The notes: a model not told the origin generated them from the letters alone. 64,000 nt of DNA from Bacteroidales bacterium UBA5429 (GCA_002427605.1 DIRT01000017.1:13336-77335); one strand, 5' to 3'. Positions 25,725 through 35,502 are shown, counted from the first letter of the stretch. Made by a program: numbers and translations.

Positions 25725-26771
25725 CTAACCTCTACGTTTAATAATAGTATCCACAATAAGTGAACCTAAAATGCTGGCAGTGAGGATGAAAACGATCATG
25801 AGTAAAGAGAAACTGGTTGGGATGTGTAACTCGAATACAAAAACAAGAATCATTTTTATCCCGATATAACCTAATAACACAGATAGACCAATTTTGAGAT
25901 AACGGAATTTATCTATAATACTTTCCAGCATAAAAAATAGGGAGCGTAGTCCTAAGATGGCGAACACATTGGACATAAACACAATATAAGGATCATTAGT
26001 AACGGAAAAAATCGCCGGGATAGAGTCTACAGCAAAGACAATATCAGAAAGTTCGACTATTAACAATACAATGAATAGGGGAGTAGCCAGCCATTTTCCA
26101 TTCTCTTTGACAAAAAAATCATGTCCATGTACTGTAGTAGTTGACCATCCTCTTTTAGCAAAAAAGCGGACCAGCTTATGATTTTCAATATCGATTTTCT
26201 CCTCTTTATTTCGGTCAATAAACATTTTGATCGCTGTAAAGAGCAGGAAGGCTCCAAAAATGACTAATATAAACTCAAAACGTTCAATCAGTGCTGCTGC
26301 AGCAAAAATAAATATGAAACGGAATACCAAAGCACCAATAATACCATAAAAAAGGATTCTGTGTAAGTAAGCCCGATTTACATTAAATGAGGTAAAAATC
26401 AAGATAAACACAAAAATATTGTCAAGAGAGAGTGCTTTTTCAATCAGGTAACCGGAAAGGTACTCATTAGAGAGGGTTTTGCGGTATAGTTGAATCGCTT
26501 CCTGGAAGCTCATACCATCAAAATTAAGTCGGTGATGGTGCTTTTTATTGATCGAGAGGAGCGTTTCCATATCTTCGATGCCATGAATGAGCTCCCCCCT
26601 AAAATAAATAAATACATAAAAAAGAAGGGCAAGAGAAATCCAGACGATAGTCCAGATCAATGCCTCTTTAAATTGGATTTCATGATCTTTCTTATGAAAC
26701 ACTCCCAGATCAAGGAAGAGCATAAGTATGATGAAAGCAAAGAAGATGATTAATGTGATTGATTCGGCCAT
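25725..26771 (-). CDS. TerC/Alx family integral membrane protein
   Basis: A 348-residue protein with about nine hydrophobic segments. Family features include LIEKALSLDNIFVFILIF with conserved acidic and asparagine residues, and the second copy IVELSDIVFAVDSIPAIFSVT, which carries the conserved aspartates within the membrane. TerC/Alx proteins are linked to tellurite resistance, manganese homeostasis and metal loading of exported enzymes; metal-ion export is the likely activity. It is the last gene of the operon peptidase-amn-holA-cca-terC, starting 4 bases after cca. Confidence 0.9.
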   Translation of the reverse strand: MAESITLIIFFAFIILMLFLDLGVFHKKDHEIQFKEALIWTIVWISLALLFYVFIYFRGELIHGIEDMETLLSINKKHHHRLNFDGMSFQEAIQLYRKTLSNEYLSGYLIEKALSLDNIFVFILIFTSFNVNRAYLHRILFYGIIGALVFRFIFIFAAAALIERFEFILVIFGAFLLFTAIKMFIDRNKEEKIDIENHKLVRFFAKRGWSTTTVHGHDFFVKENGKWLATPLFIVLLIVELSDIVFAVDSIPAIFSVTNDPYIVFMSNVFAILGLRSLFFMLESIIDKFRYLKIGLSVLLGYIGIKMILVFVFELHIPTSFSLLMIVFILTASILGSLIVDTIIKRRG

Positions 26772-26775
26772 GAGT

Positions 26776-28206
26776 TTACTTGTTTTTTAATTTTAAACCT
26801 AGTTTTTTGCCTTCTTGAATCATAAATTGATAGGCCGCTTCCCACTCATTAGGAATAATCCCATCTAAAATTGCTTCACGAATAGCTGTTTTAATGATGC
26901 CCACCTCTCTTGATGGTTGTAAATCAAATGATTCCATAATTTGTTGTCCATCGATAGGGGGTTGCCAATTACGCAGTTGGTCTTTTTCTTCGACCTCTTT
27001 CAGTTTGTTGCGTACAATGGCGAAATTATTAAGATATTTTTTAACTTTTTCTCTATTTTTTGATGTGACATCTGCTTCACAAAGCAGCATTAGGTCGTCA
27101 ATTTGATCGCCGGCATCGAAAAGTAATCTTCTTACTGCCGAGTCTGTGATCTCATCCTCGACCAATGCGATGGGACGGAGATGAAGTTGCACCAGGAGTT
27201 GCACATACTTCATTTTTTCATTGGTTGGCATGCGGAGTCGGTTGAAAATTTGTGCCACCATTTTAGCCCCAACAACTTCATGTCCATGGAAAGTCCATCC
27301 GTGTGCAGGATCGAATTTTTTAGTTCTTGATTTTCCTATATCATGTAATAAAGCAGCCCAAATCAGCCATAAGTTGTTGGAAACCATACCAATTTTGTCG
27401 ACTACTTCTAAAGTGTGCAGGTAGTTATCTTTGTGTTTTTTGCCATTTTGGCTCTCAACTCCCATAAGGTCAATGAGTTCTGGAAGAAATTGTTGTAATA
27501 ATCCGCTTTGTTCACAAAGTTGGATTCCGATAGAGGGTCGGGGAGCCAGTAAAATCTTATTAAACTCTTCCACGATCCGCTCTTTTGAAATAATTTCCAA
27601 ACGGGAAGCATTATTTTGAATCGATTGAAAGCTTTTTTCTTCAATTGTAAAACCTAATTGAGTAGCAAAACGAATTCCGCGCATCATTCTTAAAGGATCA
27701 TCAGAGTAAGTAACATCCGGATCCAATGGAGTTCTTAAGATTTTCTTTTGAAGATCTTGAAAACCATTAAAAAAATCGATCAGTTCACCTTTTTTAGGAC
27801 CATTGATGGTTATAGCCATCGCATTGATGGTAAAATCTCTGCGACTGATATCATCCCACAGAGTTCCATCTTCCACAATGGGTTTTCTTGAATTTTTATT
27901 GTAAGACTCTTTTCTGGCACCTGCAAACTCAATCTGGTGTCCCATATAGTTCAGTTGTGCAGTTCCGAAGTTTCTGTATACTGAGACTTTACAATCCGGA
28001 GAGATTTCTTGTGCTACTTTTTGGGATAGTTCTATACCACTTCCGATCACCAGGATATCGATATCGGTTGAGTCTCTTTTTAGGAACAAATCCCTTACTA
28101 TGCCACCTACTGCAAAGGTTTCCACACCAAGTTGATCAGCTACCCGTTCCACAATGTCGTAGATAGGATGTTTGAGCAGATTCCTTAAATTGTTTGAGGT
28201 AGTCAT
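26776..28206 (-). CDS. cca: CCA tRNA nucleotidyltransferase with HD domain
   Basis: A 476-residue class II nucleotidyltransferase. The head domain has GGIVRD followed by the catalytic DIDILV, then a neck and body RNA-binding region (DPLRMMRGIRFATQLGF), and an HD phosphohydrolase-like domain with HDIGKS and GHEVVGA. It adds or repairs the 3'-CCA of tRNAs. This organism needs it, since the tRNA-Pro gene in this window does not encode CCA. An upstream GTG at 28221 would overlap holA by 8 bases; the ATG ending at 28206 leaves a 7-base gap and is preferred. Confidence 0.92.
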   Translation of the reverse strand: MTTSNNLRNLLKHPIYDIVERVADQLGVETFAVGGIVRDLFLKRDSTDIDILVIGSGIELSQKVAQEISPDCKVSVYRNFGTAQLNYMGHQIEFAGARKESYNKNSRKPIVEDGTLWDDISRRDFTINAMAITINGPKKGELIDFFNGFQDLQKKILRTPLDPDVTYSDDPLRMMRGIRFATQLGFTIEEKSFQSIQNNASRLEIISKERIVEEFNKILLAPRPSIGIQLCEQSGLLQQFLPELIDLMGVESQNGKKHKDNYLHTLEVVDKIGMVSNNLWLIWAALLHDIGKSRTKKFDPAHGWTFHGHEVVGAKMVAQIFNRLRMPTNEKMKYVQLLVQLHLRPIALVEDEITDSAVRRLLFDAGDQIDDLMLLCEADVTSKNREKVKKYLNNFAIVRNKLKEVEEKDQLRNWQPPIDGQQIMESFDLQPSREVGIIKTAIREAILDGIIPNEWEAAYQFMIQEGKKLGLKLKNK

Positions 28207-28213
28207 ATTCAGA

Positions 28214-29203
28214 TTATCCACAGATTTTAAATATCATCTCTTTCAGTAATTCCTCCTGGGCGGTTGTACTCTCCACACCTTTAGATTTGGCATCATATTC
28301 TCTCAGAATAGCAATATTTCTTTGTAATTCGGCAATAGAGAAAGAATTGGCTTGCTGTATGTTTTTGTTTAAAGCCCAATCACTATTGGTTGTGTAGATT
28401 GTTTTGGCCGCAGCTTTTGATTTGTCTGAAAGATTGTAAGCTAACATTTTTAGGTAAAAAGAGGTTAAACTATTGATAGTTTTAGGGTTAGGATTGCTGT
28501 CAAAGTGATTACAGAAGTTGAACATAATTTGGTACACCCGAGCTTTATTTCGCTTAGCTAGGGCATCTTGCAGTTCAAAGATATTGTATTCCTTACTAAT
28601 CCCAATATGTTGTTCAATTACTTGAGGTGTAATTTCACTATTAGGGGGAAGGATGATCTTGAGCTTTCTGAGCTGGTTGTCGATAGTTGAAAGATCATTC
28701 CCTATATGCTCTGCCAAAATATTGGTTGCATGATCTGTGATTCTAAAATCATAAAACTTCACCCTATCTGCAATCCAGTTAGGAACTTTATAATCCGAAA
28801 TTTTTTTAGAATTGAAGAGCACTCCATTTTTATCTACTATTTTAGTTAGAGCTGCCGGTGCATCCTTGTATTTATGGCAAAGAACCAGGATAGAAGATGG
28901 AGAGGGATTTTCCAAATAGGGGGTTAAACCATTTATTTTTGAAAGATCTTGTGCTTCTTTAACAATAACCACTCTTTTTGGGGATCCAAAAGGGAACATT
29001 TTAACATTAGCAAGGATCTCATCAACAAAAGTGTCTTTTCCATAAACAATCCACTGATTGAAATCTTGTTGATCTTTTTCAATCGCATGATTTTCAATAA
29101 AGTCGGATATTACGTCAATATAGAAAGGTTCTGCTCCATGTAAAAGGTAAATGGGAGCGTATTGATGAGATTCTAATTGTTTAAAAATTTGTTCAAAAGT
29201 CAT
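28214..29203 (-). CDS. holA: DNA polymerase III delta subunit
   Basis: A 329-residue clamp-loader subunit. Features are the N-terminal PIYLLHGAEPFYID, then RVVIVKEAQDL and the helical domain with LRKLKIILPPNSEITPQVI split across residues near 210-230, and the C-terminal collar helices. It opens the beta clamp during replication together with delta-prime and tau. The length is normal. The gene begins 2 bases after amn and ends 7 bases before cca, inside a tightly packed operon. Confidence 0.9.
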   Translation of the reverse strand: MTFEQIFKQLESHQYAPIYLLHGAEPFYIDVISDFIENHAIEKDQQDFNQWIVYGKDTFVDEILANVKMFPFGSPKRVVIVKEAQDLSKINGLTPYLENPSPSSILVLCHKYKDAPAALTKIVDKNGVLFNSKKISDYKVPNWIADRVKFYDFRITDHATNILAEHIGNDLSTIDNQLRKLKIILPPNSEITPQVIEQHIGISKEYNIFELQDALAKRNKARVYQIMFNFCNHFDSNPNPKTINSLTSFYLKMLAYNLSDKSKAAAKTIYTTNSDWALNKNIQQANSFSIAELQRNIAILREYDAKSKGVESTTAQEELLKEMIFKICG

Positions 29204-29205
29204 GA

Positions 29206-29991
29206 TTAAAAATCGTAATAGTCAAACTTTAGGTGTTTAACGGTTAATCCTTTGTTAATCAACATCTTGATTGCATCGATTCCAATTTTTAGATGATCCT
29301 CAGTAAAATTCTTAGTAACATACTGATCGCTCTCTTCAGTCTTAATTCCATCAATGTTCATGGGTTGATCTGAGATTAAAAGCAGGGCACCGGTTGGGAT
29401 TCTATTTGAAAAACCAACAGAGAACAATGTTGCCGTTTCCATATCAATAGCTGTAGCTCTAATCTTTCTGAGGTATTCTTTAAACTCTTCGTCATATTCC
29501 CATAAGCGACGGTTTGTAGTATAAACGGTTCCGGTCCAATAATCTCTTCCGGCATCCCGAATAGCAGTTGAAATTGCTTTTTGCAGATTAAAAGCGGGCA
29601 GTGCCGGTACTTCAGGGGGGAAGTAGTCGTTAGAAGTTCCCTCTCCCCGGATTGCAGCAATGGGAAGTAAAAGTTCACCCACTCCGATATAAGGTTTTAG
29701 ACCTCCCGTTTTACCCAAAAAGAGCACTGCTTTGGGTTCAACAGCAATCAACAGGTCCATTACCGTAGCAGCCATTGGACTTCCCATGGAGAAGTTGACA
29801 ATCGTGATATTGTCTTTAGTTGCACTTTGCATGGGTAATAACTCTCCACATAGCGGAACATCCATCATTTGAGTAAATTGGGTAACATAATCCCTAAAGT
29901 TGGTTAAGATTACGTATCTGCCAAAATCTTCTACTTGGGTTCCGGTATAACGAGGAAGCCAGTTTTTAGCGATGCTTAATTTATCGTGCAT
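29206..29991 (-). CDS. amn: AMP nucleosidase
   Basis: A 261-residue protein of the purine nucleoside phosphorylase/nucleosidase fold, the short Bacteroidota form lacking the N-terminal domain of the E. coli enzyme. Visible motifs are FSMGSPMAATVMDLL, VLFLGKTGGL, and IDMETATLFSVGF with the catalytic glutamate, plus LLLISDQPM. It hydrolyses AMP to adenine and ribose-5-phosphate, balancing adenylate pools. It begins 19 bases after the peptidase gene and is followed 2 bases later by holA. Confidence 0.92.
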   Translation of the reverse strand: MHDKLSIAKNWLPRYTGTQVEDFGRYVILTNFRDYVTQFTQMMDVPLCGELLPMQSATKDNITIVNFSMGSPMAATVMDLLIAVEPKAVLFLGKTGGLKPYIGVGELLLPIAAIRGEGTSNDYFPPEVPALPAFNLQKAISTAIRDAGRDYWTGTVYTTNRRLWEYDEEFKEYLRKIRATAIDMETATLFSVGFSNRIPTGALLLISDQPMNIDGIKTEESDQYVTKNFTEDHLKIGIDAIKMLINKGLTVKHLKFDYYDF

Positions 29992-30010
29992 GGGAACTCA
30001 ATTAATGTTT

Positions 30011-32071
30011 TTATTTTTTATTTCTTTTTTTTGCTTTTTCTCCTTCTTTAACTTTTACTACTGCTTCTCCGGTTGCAGTAATCAAAGGTTGGACAGATAT
30101 TTTTTCTCCTACTGCTTTTTGCATCCAAAGGTCTGGAGTCAGACGACCAATAGCAAAAATACGATCGATTTCCTGGGCTAAATCTTTTCCTTTGAGGTAA
30201 TTTTCTAATTGAAAATCGATAATATGTCCTATTGGATAAGCAGAAAGGTATAAAGGAGCATCAATCATGTGAGAATAGATGGCTAGAATTGGAGTATCCT
30301 TAATTCCAAAAACAGGAGCATAATATTGGTTCCAAACATCTTTTGCAATTTGAATCACAGCGTCTTTCAATTCATTAGCATTGGCTTGAGGGTGGCTGTA
30401 CATCCATTGCCATACCTTAATATCAACAAGGGATACCCCCATAATTTCATAACAACCCCAGAAAAGATCTAAGGTGTTGAGTGCTTCTGTAAGAGAGTCC
30501 TCACTTGGGATTCCCAGGAGTTCAAGATCTTTTCCCTGGAATGTAAATGCCAATGCTTCGGTAAATGCCGTATTGGGAACACCGTGTAGGAAATAGTTGG
30601 GTACGTCATGAAGAGAGATCGTTTGTTCAACATTGTGTCCAAATTCATGAACTCCGATATTGTATCCTTTATAGTCCATTCCATTGGCGGATACACGGGT
30701 TCTTAGCAAAGAGTGAGCAGATTTCATCTCTGCACCCCAAGCGTGACCGGCTCCTACGGATGGGTCTACTGTGATGTGTGAACAGATCTCTTTTGCTCTT
30801 TCAGGAGTATAACCTAATTTGATGAGAATATTGGGAAGGTCTTTTTCAAATGCTTCATGAGTAGGATATTTACTTTTAGTAATACTGTCTAAATAAGCCG
30901 GATCATAGTTGCTTCTGGTTTTAAAACCATCATACCAGATATCAAAAGGTTGTAATTTACGTCCCAATCTTTTAGAGATCATTTGTGCTACTTCCTTCAC
31001 TTGAGGGGAGGTGATTAGAGTGGTGAAAAGTTTTTCAACTTCTTCTACAGGGATCTCTAAATCAGTGTTAAATTTTCGTTCAATATAGTTTTCATAGTTT
31101 GGATAGTAGGGGTCGCTATTTTTCATAGCTTGAAAAATATTCAGAAGATGTTGATAACGTAAGTTTTTATCAGGAGTACCAACCACTTCAATTTCAGCAA
31201 GGTAGATGGCATTAGAGGGGGCGTGCCAATAATAATCATTAGTTTCAAATAACTCAACGGGAATATCCTGTTTGATAATATGCAGCATAGTGTGGTAAAT
31301 TAGTTTTTGCTTTTCGTATCCATTAGTAGAAGCATATTGTGCCTTTATTTCATCACGTAACCCCCAATGTGAGATCAATTTCATATCCCAGGGCCAATAG
31401 CGTACAAATTGAGGTCCCAATAGTTTTCCCATCGGGATATTGTAATTGGAAATATAGTTGTCAGCTTGTGCAGTGGCTGTATTGATTTGTTGATTAATTT
31501 CTGCAGTTACGCGAGAGGTAAAGATATCTCCTAATCTAACATAGCCCCATTCTTGTTCAGTCCATTTATCTCCGTTTGCCATTTTTTCTTCTAGCGTGTA
31601 GTATGGGAAGTTCAAGATTACAATAAATGCAATCTTGTTTTTAAACATGTCGTCATTAAAGTTGGCATTGGGATTATAAGCGCTAAAAATATCGTCAATT
31701 TTAAGGCTCTCATATCCAGTTACATGAACGGGTCGGAGTAGTACCATTGAAATGAGGTTGTTGTATCCCAAGATAGTTTCAAAGTGAACTTCAATTCTTT
31801 CAAATAGCTTTTGTTTATCAGCTTTAGTTCTGCAAGAATAGGTTTCACAAAGGTTTAAAAAATCTTCGTTGGTTCCATCTGAAGGTTGCCATAATTTAGC
31901 AACTTGTCTAACACCTCTCTCTACGATCTTATTCGAGATTTCGCTCTTTTTGTATATTTTTGAAAGCGTATTAGAGATTGTTCTATCTGAAACAAAATCC
32001 GAATTGGTATCGGCCATAGTGTGAGTTGTTACTAGGGATAGCATGATAATAGCTAATAGATATGGTTTCAT
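30011..32071 (-). CDS. Exported M3-like zinc metallopeptidase
   Basis: A 686-residue protein from the ATG at 32071, whose first 20 residues are a signal peptide (MKPYLLAIIMLSLVTTHTMA). The open frame extends to 32137, but the TAnnTTTG box at 32135-32142 places transcription start inside that extension, so the internal ATG is chosen. The zinc site is HEFGH in the last third, with a second-zone glutamate 26 residues later in FTEALAF, the gluzincin layout seen in M3-type oligopeptidases. The body is helical. It probably degrades peptides in the periplasm. The C-terminus is lysine-rich (KKRNKK). It heads the operon with amn, holA, cca and terC. Confidence 0.78.
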   Translation of the reverse strand: MKPYLLAIIMLSLVTTHTMADTNSDFVSDRTISNTLSKIYKKSEISNKIVERGVRQVAKLWQPSDGTNEDFLNLCETYSCRTKADKQKLFERIEVHFETILGYNNLISMVLLRPVHVTGYESLKIDDIFSAYNPNANFNDDMFKNKIAFIVILNFPYYTLEEKMANGDKWTEQEWGYVRLGDIFTSRVTAEINQQINTATAQADNYISNYNIPMGKLLGPQFVRYWPWDMKLISHWGLRDEIKAQYASTNGYEKQKLIYHTMLHIIKQDIPVELFETNDYYWHAPSNAIYLAEIEVVGTPDKNLRYQHLLNIFQAMKNSDPYYPNYENYIERKFNTDLEIPVEEVEKLFTTLITSPQVKEVAQMISKRLGRKLQPFDIWYDGFKTRSNYDPAYLDSITKSKYPTHEAFEKDLPNILIKLGYTPERAKEICSHITVDPSVGAGHAWGAEMKSAHSLLRTRVSANGMDYKGYNIGVHEFGHNVEQTISLHDVPNYFLHGVPNTAFTEALAFTFQGKDLELLGIPSEDSLTEALNTLDLFWGCYEIMGVSLVDIKVWQWMYSHPQANANELKDAVIQIAKDVWNQYYAPVFGIKDTPILAIYSHMIDAPLYLSAYPIGHIIDFQLENYLKGKDLAQEIDRIFAIGRLTPDLWMQKAVGEKISVQPLITATGEAVVKVKEGEKAKKRNKK

Positions 32072-32134
32072 AAATTGATTATTTATATTAATAATGAATA
32101 AAATGTTCAAAATAAGTAAGTTGATACAAATCGG

Positions 32135-32142
32135 CAAATATA
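32135..32142 (-). promoter_or_regulatory. Bacteroidota -7 promoter box for the peptidase-to-terC operon
   Basis: The minus strand reads TATATTTG, matching TAnnTTTG. It overlaps the start of the longest open frame and so decides the downstream start at 32071. Confidence 0.65.
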
Positions 32143-32247
32143 GGATTTTTTTTTGGAAAGTTGTCAGATTAATTTACAGAAAATGGTCTCTTTTTGGATA
32201 TTACAAAATTTAAAATGAATCTATAAATAAAAAAAACTAAAATGTAG

Positions 32248-32277
32248 TTGTAATATCAATAATTATTTGTATTTTTG
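32248..32277 (+). promoter_or_regulatory. Promoter of the tRNA-Pro gene
   Basis: A TTG at 32248-32250, a 19-base spacer, and TATTTTTG at 32270-32277 form a complete Bacteroidota promoter, with the tRNA starting 13 bases after the -7 box. Confidence 0.7.
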
Positions 32278-32290
32278 CACCCTCGTATTT

Positions 32291-32364
32291 CGGGGTGTGG
32301 CGCAGTTGGCTAGCGTACTAGTATGGGGTACTAGTGGTCGGAAGTTCGAGTCTTCTCACCCCGA
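32291..32364 (+). tRNA. tRNA-Pro (anticodon GGG)
   Basis: A complete cloverleaf folds by eye: acceptor CGGGGTG with CACCCCG, a D arm containing AGTTGGCTA, anticodon stem CTAGT with ACTAG around the loop ATGGGGT (anticodon GGG), a 5-base variable loop, T stem GGAAG with CTTCT around TTCGAGT, and discriminator A. The first acceptor base is C, as usual for bacterial tRNA-Pro. CCA is not encoded; the next bases are CAA. A strong terminator follows. Confidence 0.95.
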
Positions 32365-32368
32365 CAAT

Positions 32369-32404
32369 AAAAAAGCGGTTTTTGAATCAAAAACCGCTTT
32401 TTTT
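32369..32404. terminator. Bidirectional terminator between tRNA-Pro and atpG
   Basis: A 15-bp perfect stem, six A then GCGG and five T, pairing with five A, CCGC and six T, around a 5-base loop. It has T runs on both strands, so it can end the tRNA transcript and the convergent atpHAG transcript. Confidence 0.9.
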
Positions 32405-32422
32405 ATTTTTATATCTACCACT

Positions 32423-33307
32423 TTATCCTTTCAACGCTTCTGCACCACTAACAATTTCGTTCAACTCGTTAGTAATCGCTGCCTGACGAGCGTTGTTGTA
32501 CGCCAATCTAAGCTCTTTTAACAGTTCGATTGCGTTATCAGTAGCCTTAGACATAGAGGTCATTCTTGCACCATGCTCTGAAGCAACGGAATCCAGGATT
32601 GTTTTAAAGAATTGAGTTTTTAAAATTTTAGGAACCAGTAGTTCTAACAATTCAGCTTTAGATGGTTCGTAAATATAGTCTATTGCAAGTTGATTTTGTC
32701 CTTCTTCTGCACCATCATCTTCTACAATAGGTAAGTATTGTTCAATCTCGATTTTTTGAACAGCAGGATTAACAAATCTATTATAGATAATCTCAATGCG
32801 ATCATAATCACGATTGATATAACGATCCATTAAGGTTTCAGCAAACTCAGCAATAGGGTGAAACTGAGTTCGTTCAATAAAAGTTTCATAATGATCTACT
32901 ACGTTATATTTTTTTTCCAACTGTTCCTTCCCCTTTTTCCCGATACAGATCAGATCAACGTTGTTATTTTCCAGTTGTTCTGAGTAGTTTTCTTCGATAT
33001 AGCGTTGTGTTTCTTTTGTAATGGAGGAGTTAAAACTACCACATAATCCTCTGTTAGAAGTAATGACAATGAGCAAAATTCTGTTAGGTTCTCTTTGAGC
33101 AAAGAGAGGCATTTCAGATTTATTAGGAATGGAACTAGAAATATTGGATAAAATTTCATTCAGCTTATTGGAGTAGGGTCTCAATCCGATAATACTATTT
33201 TGAGCTCTTCTCAATTTTGCTGCTGATACTAATTTCATAGCACCGGTAATCTTTTGTGTAGATTGTACCGATCCAATTCTATTTCTAATCTCTTTTAAAC
33301 TAGCCAT
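32423..33307 (-). CDS. atpG: ATP synthase F1 gamma subunit
   Basis: A 294-residue central-stalk subunit. The N-terminal helix MASLKEIRNRIGSVQSTQKITGAMKLV is partly visible as IGSVQSTQKITGAMK, and the C-terminal helix carries MSKATDNAIELLKELRLAYNNARQAAIT in part (TDNAIELL, YNNARQA). Both are invariant gamma features. It couples proton flow to rotation within the alpha3beta3 head. It is the last gene of atpH-atpA-atpG, 26 bases after atpA, with the shared terminator downstream. atpD and atpC are not adjacent. Confidence 0.95.
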   Translation of the reverse strand: MASLKEIRNRIGSVQSTQKITGAMKLVSAAKLRRAQNSIIGLRPYSNKLNEILSNISSSIPNKSEMPLFAQREPNRILLIVITSNRGLCGSFNSSITKETQRYIEENYSEQLENNNVDLICIGKKGKEQLEKKYNVVDHYETFIERTQFHPIAEFAETLMDRYINRDYDRIEIIYNRFVNPAVQKIEIEQYLPIVEDDGAEEGQNQLAIDYIYEPSKAELLELLVPKILKTQFFKTILDSVASEHGARMTSMSKATDNAIELLKELRLAYNNARQAAITNELNEIVSGAEALKG

Positions 33308-33333
33308 AATCTTTTAATTAGTTCATTCCAGTA

Positions 33334-34923
33334 CTAAACTTCATACTGTTTTGCTATCTTGATACAAACTTGTCTCAACACGGATGTTATATCATCATCA
33401 ATAACACCTTTTTTGATAGATTCCAGTACTTCAGGATGTTTTTCATTGAGTTCCAATAGATAGTTATCCTGGAAGTTTTTAATGTTATGTACGGGTACTT
33501 TTTGAAGTAGAGAGTTCACTCCGCAGAAGATAATTGCTACTTGCTCTTCTACCTTCATTGGTGAATATTGTGCTTGTTTTAGGATTTCAACGTTTCTTAC
33601 CCCTCTGTCCAAAACATTTTGTGTAGCCTGATCCAAATCGGATCCAAATTTAGCAAATGCTTCCAACTCACGATATTGTGCTTGATCCAGTTTTAGTGTA
33701 CCTGCTACTTTTTTCATCGATTTAATTTGTGCATTTCCTCCTACACGAGAAACAGAGATTCCCACGTTAATAGCAGGTCTCACCCCGGCATTAAAGAGGT
33801 TGGTTTCCAGGAAGATCTGTCCGTCGGTAATGGAGATCACGTTGGTAGGGATATAAGCTGATACGTCTCCTGCTTGAGTTTCGATGATAGGTAGTGCGGT
33901 CAGCGATCCTCCTCCCTTAACCATCGGTTTCAAAACCTCAGGAAGGTCATTCATTTGGCTGGCAATCTCGTCAGATTCGATGATTTTAGCGGCTCTTTCC
34001 AATAATCTGGAGTGGAGGTAGAATACGTCACCGGGATAAGCCTCTCTACCGGGTGGACGACGGAGCAACAAGGATACTTCACGATAAGCCACAGCTTGTT
34101 TTGAAAGGTCGTCATAAACAATCAATGCAGGTCTTCCGGTATCGCGGAAAAATTCCCCAATAGCTGCACCGGCAAAGGGTGCGTAGAACTGCATAGCTGC
34201 CGGATCTGAAGCAGTAGCTGTGATCACTACTGTGTAAGGCATAGCGCCTTTTTCAGTTAGTGTTTTAACAGTATTCGCAACGGAAGAACCTTTTTGTCCT
34301 ACAGCAACGTAAATACAATATACGGGTTCTCCTTTGTCGTAAAACTCTTTTTGATTAATAATGGTATCGATAGCAATCGCTGTTTTTCCTGTTTGACGGT
34401 CCCCAATGATCAACTCACGCTGACCACGACCGATTGGAATCATCGCGTCGATTGCCTTAATTCCTGTTTGAAGGGGTTCTTTAACAGGTTGACGGAAGAT
34501 TACACCGGGAGCTTTACGTTCAATAGGCATCTCATAAAGTTCTCCCTTAATTTCTCCTTTTCCGTCAATCGGTTCACCTAAAGTGTTGATAACTCTACCC
34601 AGCAAGCCTTCTCCAATTTTAATGGAAGCTACACGTCCGGTTCTTTTACAAAGGTCTCCCTCATTGAGAGATTTTGCATCTCCTAATAGTACAACACCCA
34701 CGTTATCTTCCTCTAAGTTCAACACGATTCCTGTGATATCACCTTCCGGTTTTTCAAAAGTTACCAACTCCCCCGAAAGAGCATTTTGTAATCCGTAAAC
34801 ACGTGCAATTCCGTCACCTACAATAAGAACAGTTCCTGTTTCTTGAAGTTCGGTGCTTGCATCAAAATTTTTTAGTTGCTGACGAAGTATTGCAGTTACT
34901 TCTGAAGGTTTAATTTCTGCCAT
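33334..34923 (-). CDS. atpA: ATP synthase F1 alpha subunit
   Basis: A 529-residue subunit with the Walker A loop GDRQTGKTA, the segment RPALIVYDDLSKQAVAYR and the arginine-finger region ISVSRVGGNAQI. It forms the non-catalytic half of the F1 hexamer. Length and motifs are normal. It starts 21 bases after atpH and ends 26 bases before atpG. Confidence 0.97.
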   Translation of the reverse strand: MAEIKPSEVTAILRQQLKNFDASTELQETGTVLIVGDGIARVYGLQNALSGELVTFEKPEGDITGIVLNLEEDNVGVVLLGDAKSLNEGDLCKRTGRVASIKIGEGLLGRVINTLGEPIDGKGEIKGELYEMPIERKAPGVIFRQPVKEPLQTGIKAIDAMIPIGRGQRELIIGDRQTGKTAIAIDTIINQKEFYDKGEPVYCIYVAVGQKGSSVANTVKTLTEKGAMPYTVVITATASDPAAMQFYAPFAGAAIGEFFRDTGRPALIVYDDLSKQAVAYREVSLLLRRPPGREAYPGDVFYLHSRLLERAAKIIESDEIASQMNDLPEVLKPMVKGGGSLTALPIIETQAGDVSAYIPTNVISITDGQIFLETNLFNAGVRPAINVGISVSRVGGNAQIKSMKKVAGTLKLDQAQYRELEAFAKFGSDLDQATQNVLDRGVRNVEILKQAQYSPMKVEEQVAIIFCGVNSLLQKVPVHNIKNFQDNYLLELNEKHPEVLESIKKGVIDDDITSVLRQVCIKIAKQYEV

Positions 34924-34944
34924 TATATAATTTGTTATTTGCTG

Positions 34945-35502
34945 TTAAAAGGATACTTTGTAAATATTTTGTGAAAATTCTGTTTTTAATCGTCTGATCT
35001 TTGAGGAGATGGAAGCATCTACCAAAATATCATCTACTTTGATTACTATACCACCAATAATTTTTGGATCTATGGAAATATTCATAATAATATTGCACTT
35101 GAACTCCTCTTCCAATAGTTTTTTGATTTGATCAATTAGGGGGGAGGAAATTTCCTGCGCAAAAGTTAGTTCAGCCACTTTGATGTTATGATGTCGGTGG
35201 TAGATTTTGATAAATTGTTCCAAAATTGTAAAGATCTCAGGAATTCTACGCTTTTTGATAATCAATAACAGGAAAGTGAAGGAGGTTTCTGTAATCTTTT
35301 CCGCAAAGATAGATTTAAAAAGATCGCTCTTTTTAGAGAGTGAAACATGGGGTGAATCAATTAACACTCGCAGATCTTTTGTTTCTTTTAAAACATTGAT
35401 AATGAGTTGAACATCTTTAAAAACCTCTTCGATTTGATCCTGCTCTTTGGCGAAATCGAATAAGGCTTGTGCATAGCGTGTTGCTAATTTGGGATTCTTC
35501 AT
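34945..35502 (-). CDS. atpH: ATP synthase F1 delta subunit
   Basis: A 185-residue helical peripheral-stalk subunit. The N-terminal RYAQALFDFAKEQ and the C-terminal IIGGIVIKVDDILVDASISSKIRRL (parts visible as GGIVIKVDD and SISSKIRRL) are family hallmarks. It bridges the F1 head to the b-subunit stalk. It heads the operon with a TAnnTTTG box at 35525-35532. The b, c and a subunit genes that usually precede it are absent here: upstream is a divergent methyltransferase gene. Confidence 0.93.
   Translation of the reverse strand: MKNPKLATRYAQALFDFAKEQDQIEEVFKDVQLIINVLKETKDLRVLIDSPHVSLSKKSDLFKSIFAEKITETSFTFLLLIIKKRRIPEIFTILEQFIKIYHRHHNIKVAELTFAQEISSPLIDQIKKLLEEEFKCNIIMNISIDPKIIGGIVIKVDDILVDASISSKIRRLKTEFSQNIYKVSF

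Noticed and set aside
30011..32137. Start of the metallopeptidase at 32137
   Set aside because: The promoter box overlaps that codon, and the 32071 start gives a proper signal peptide.
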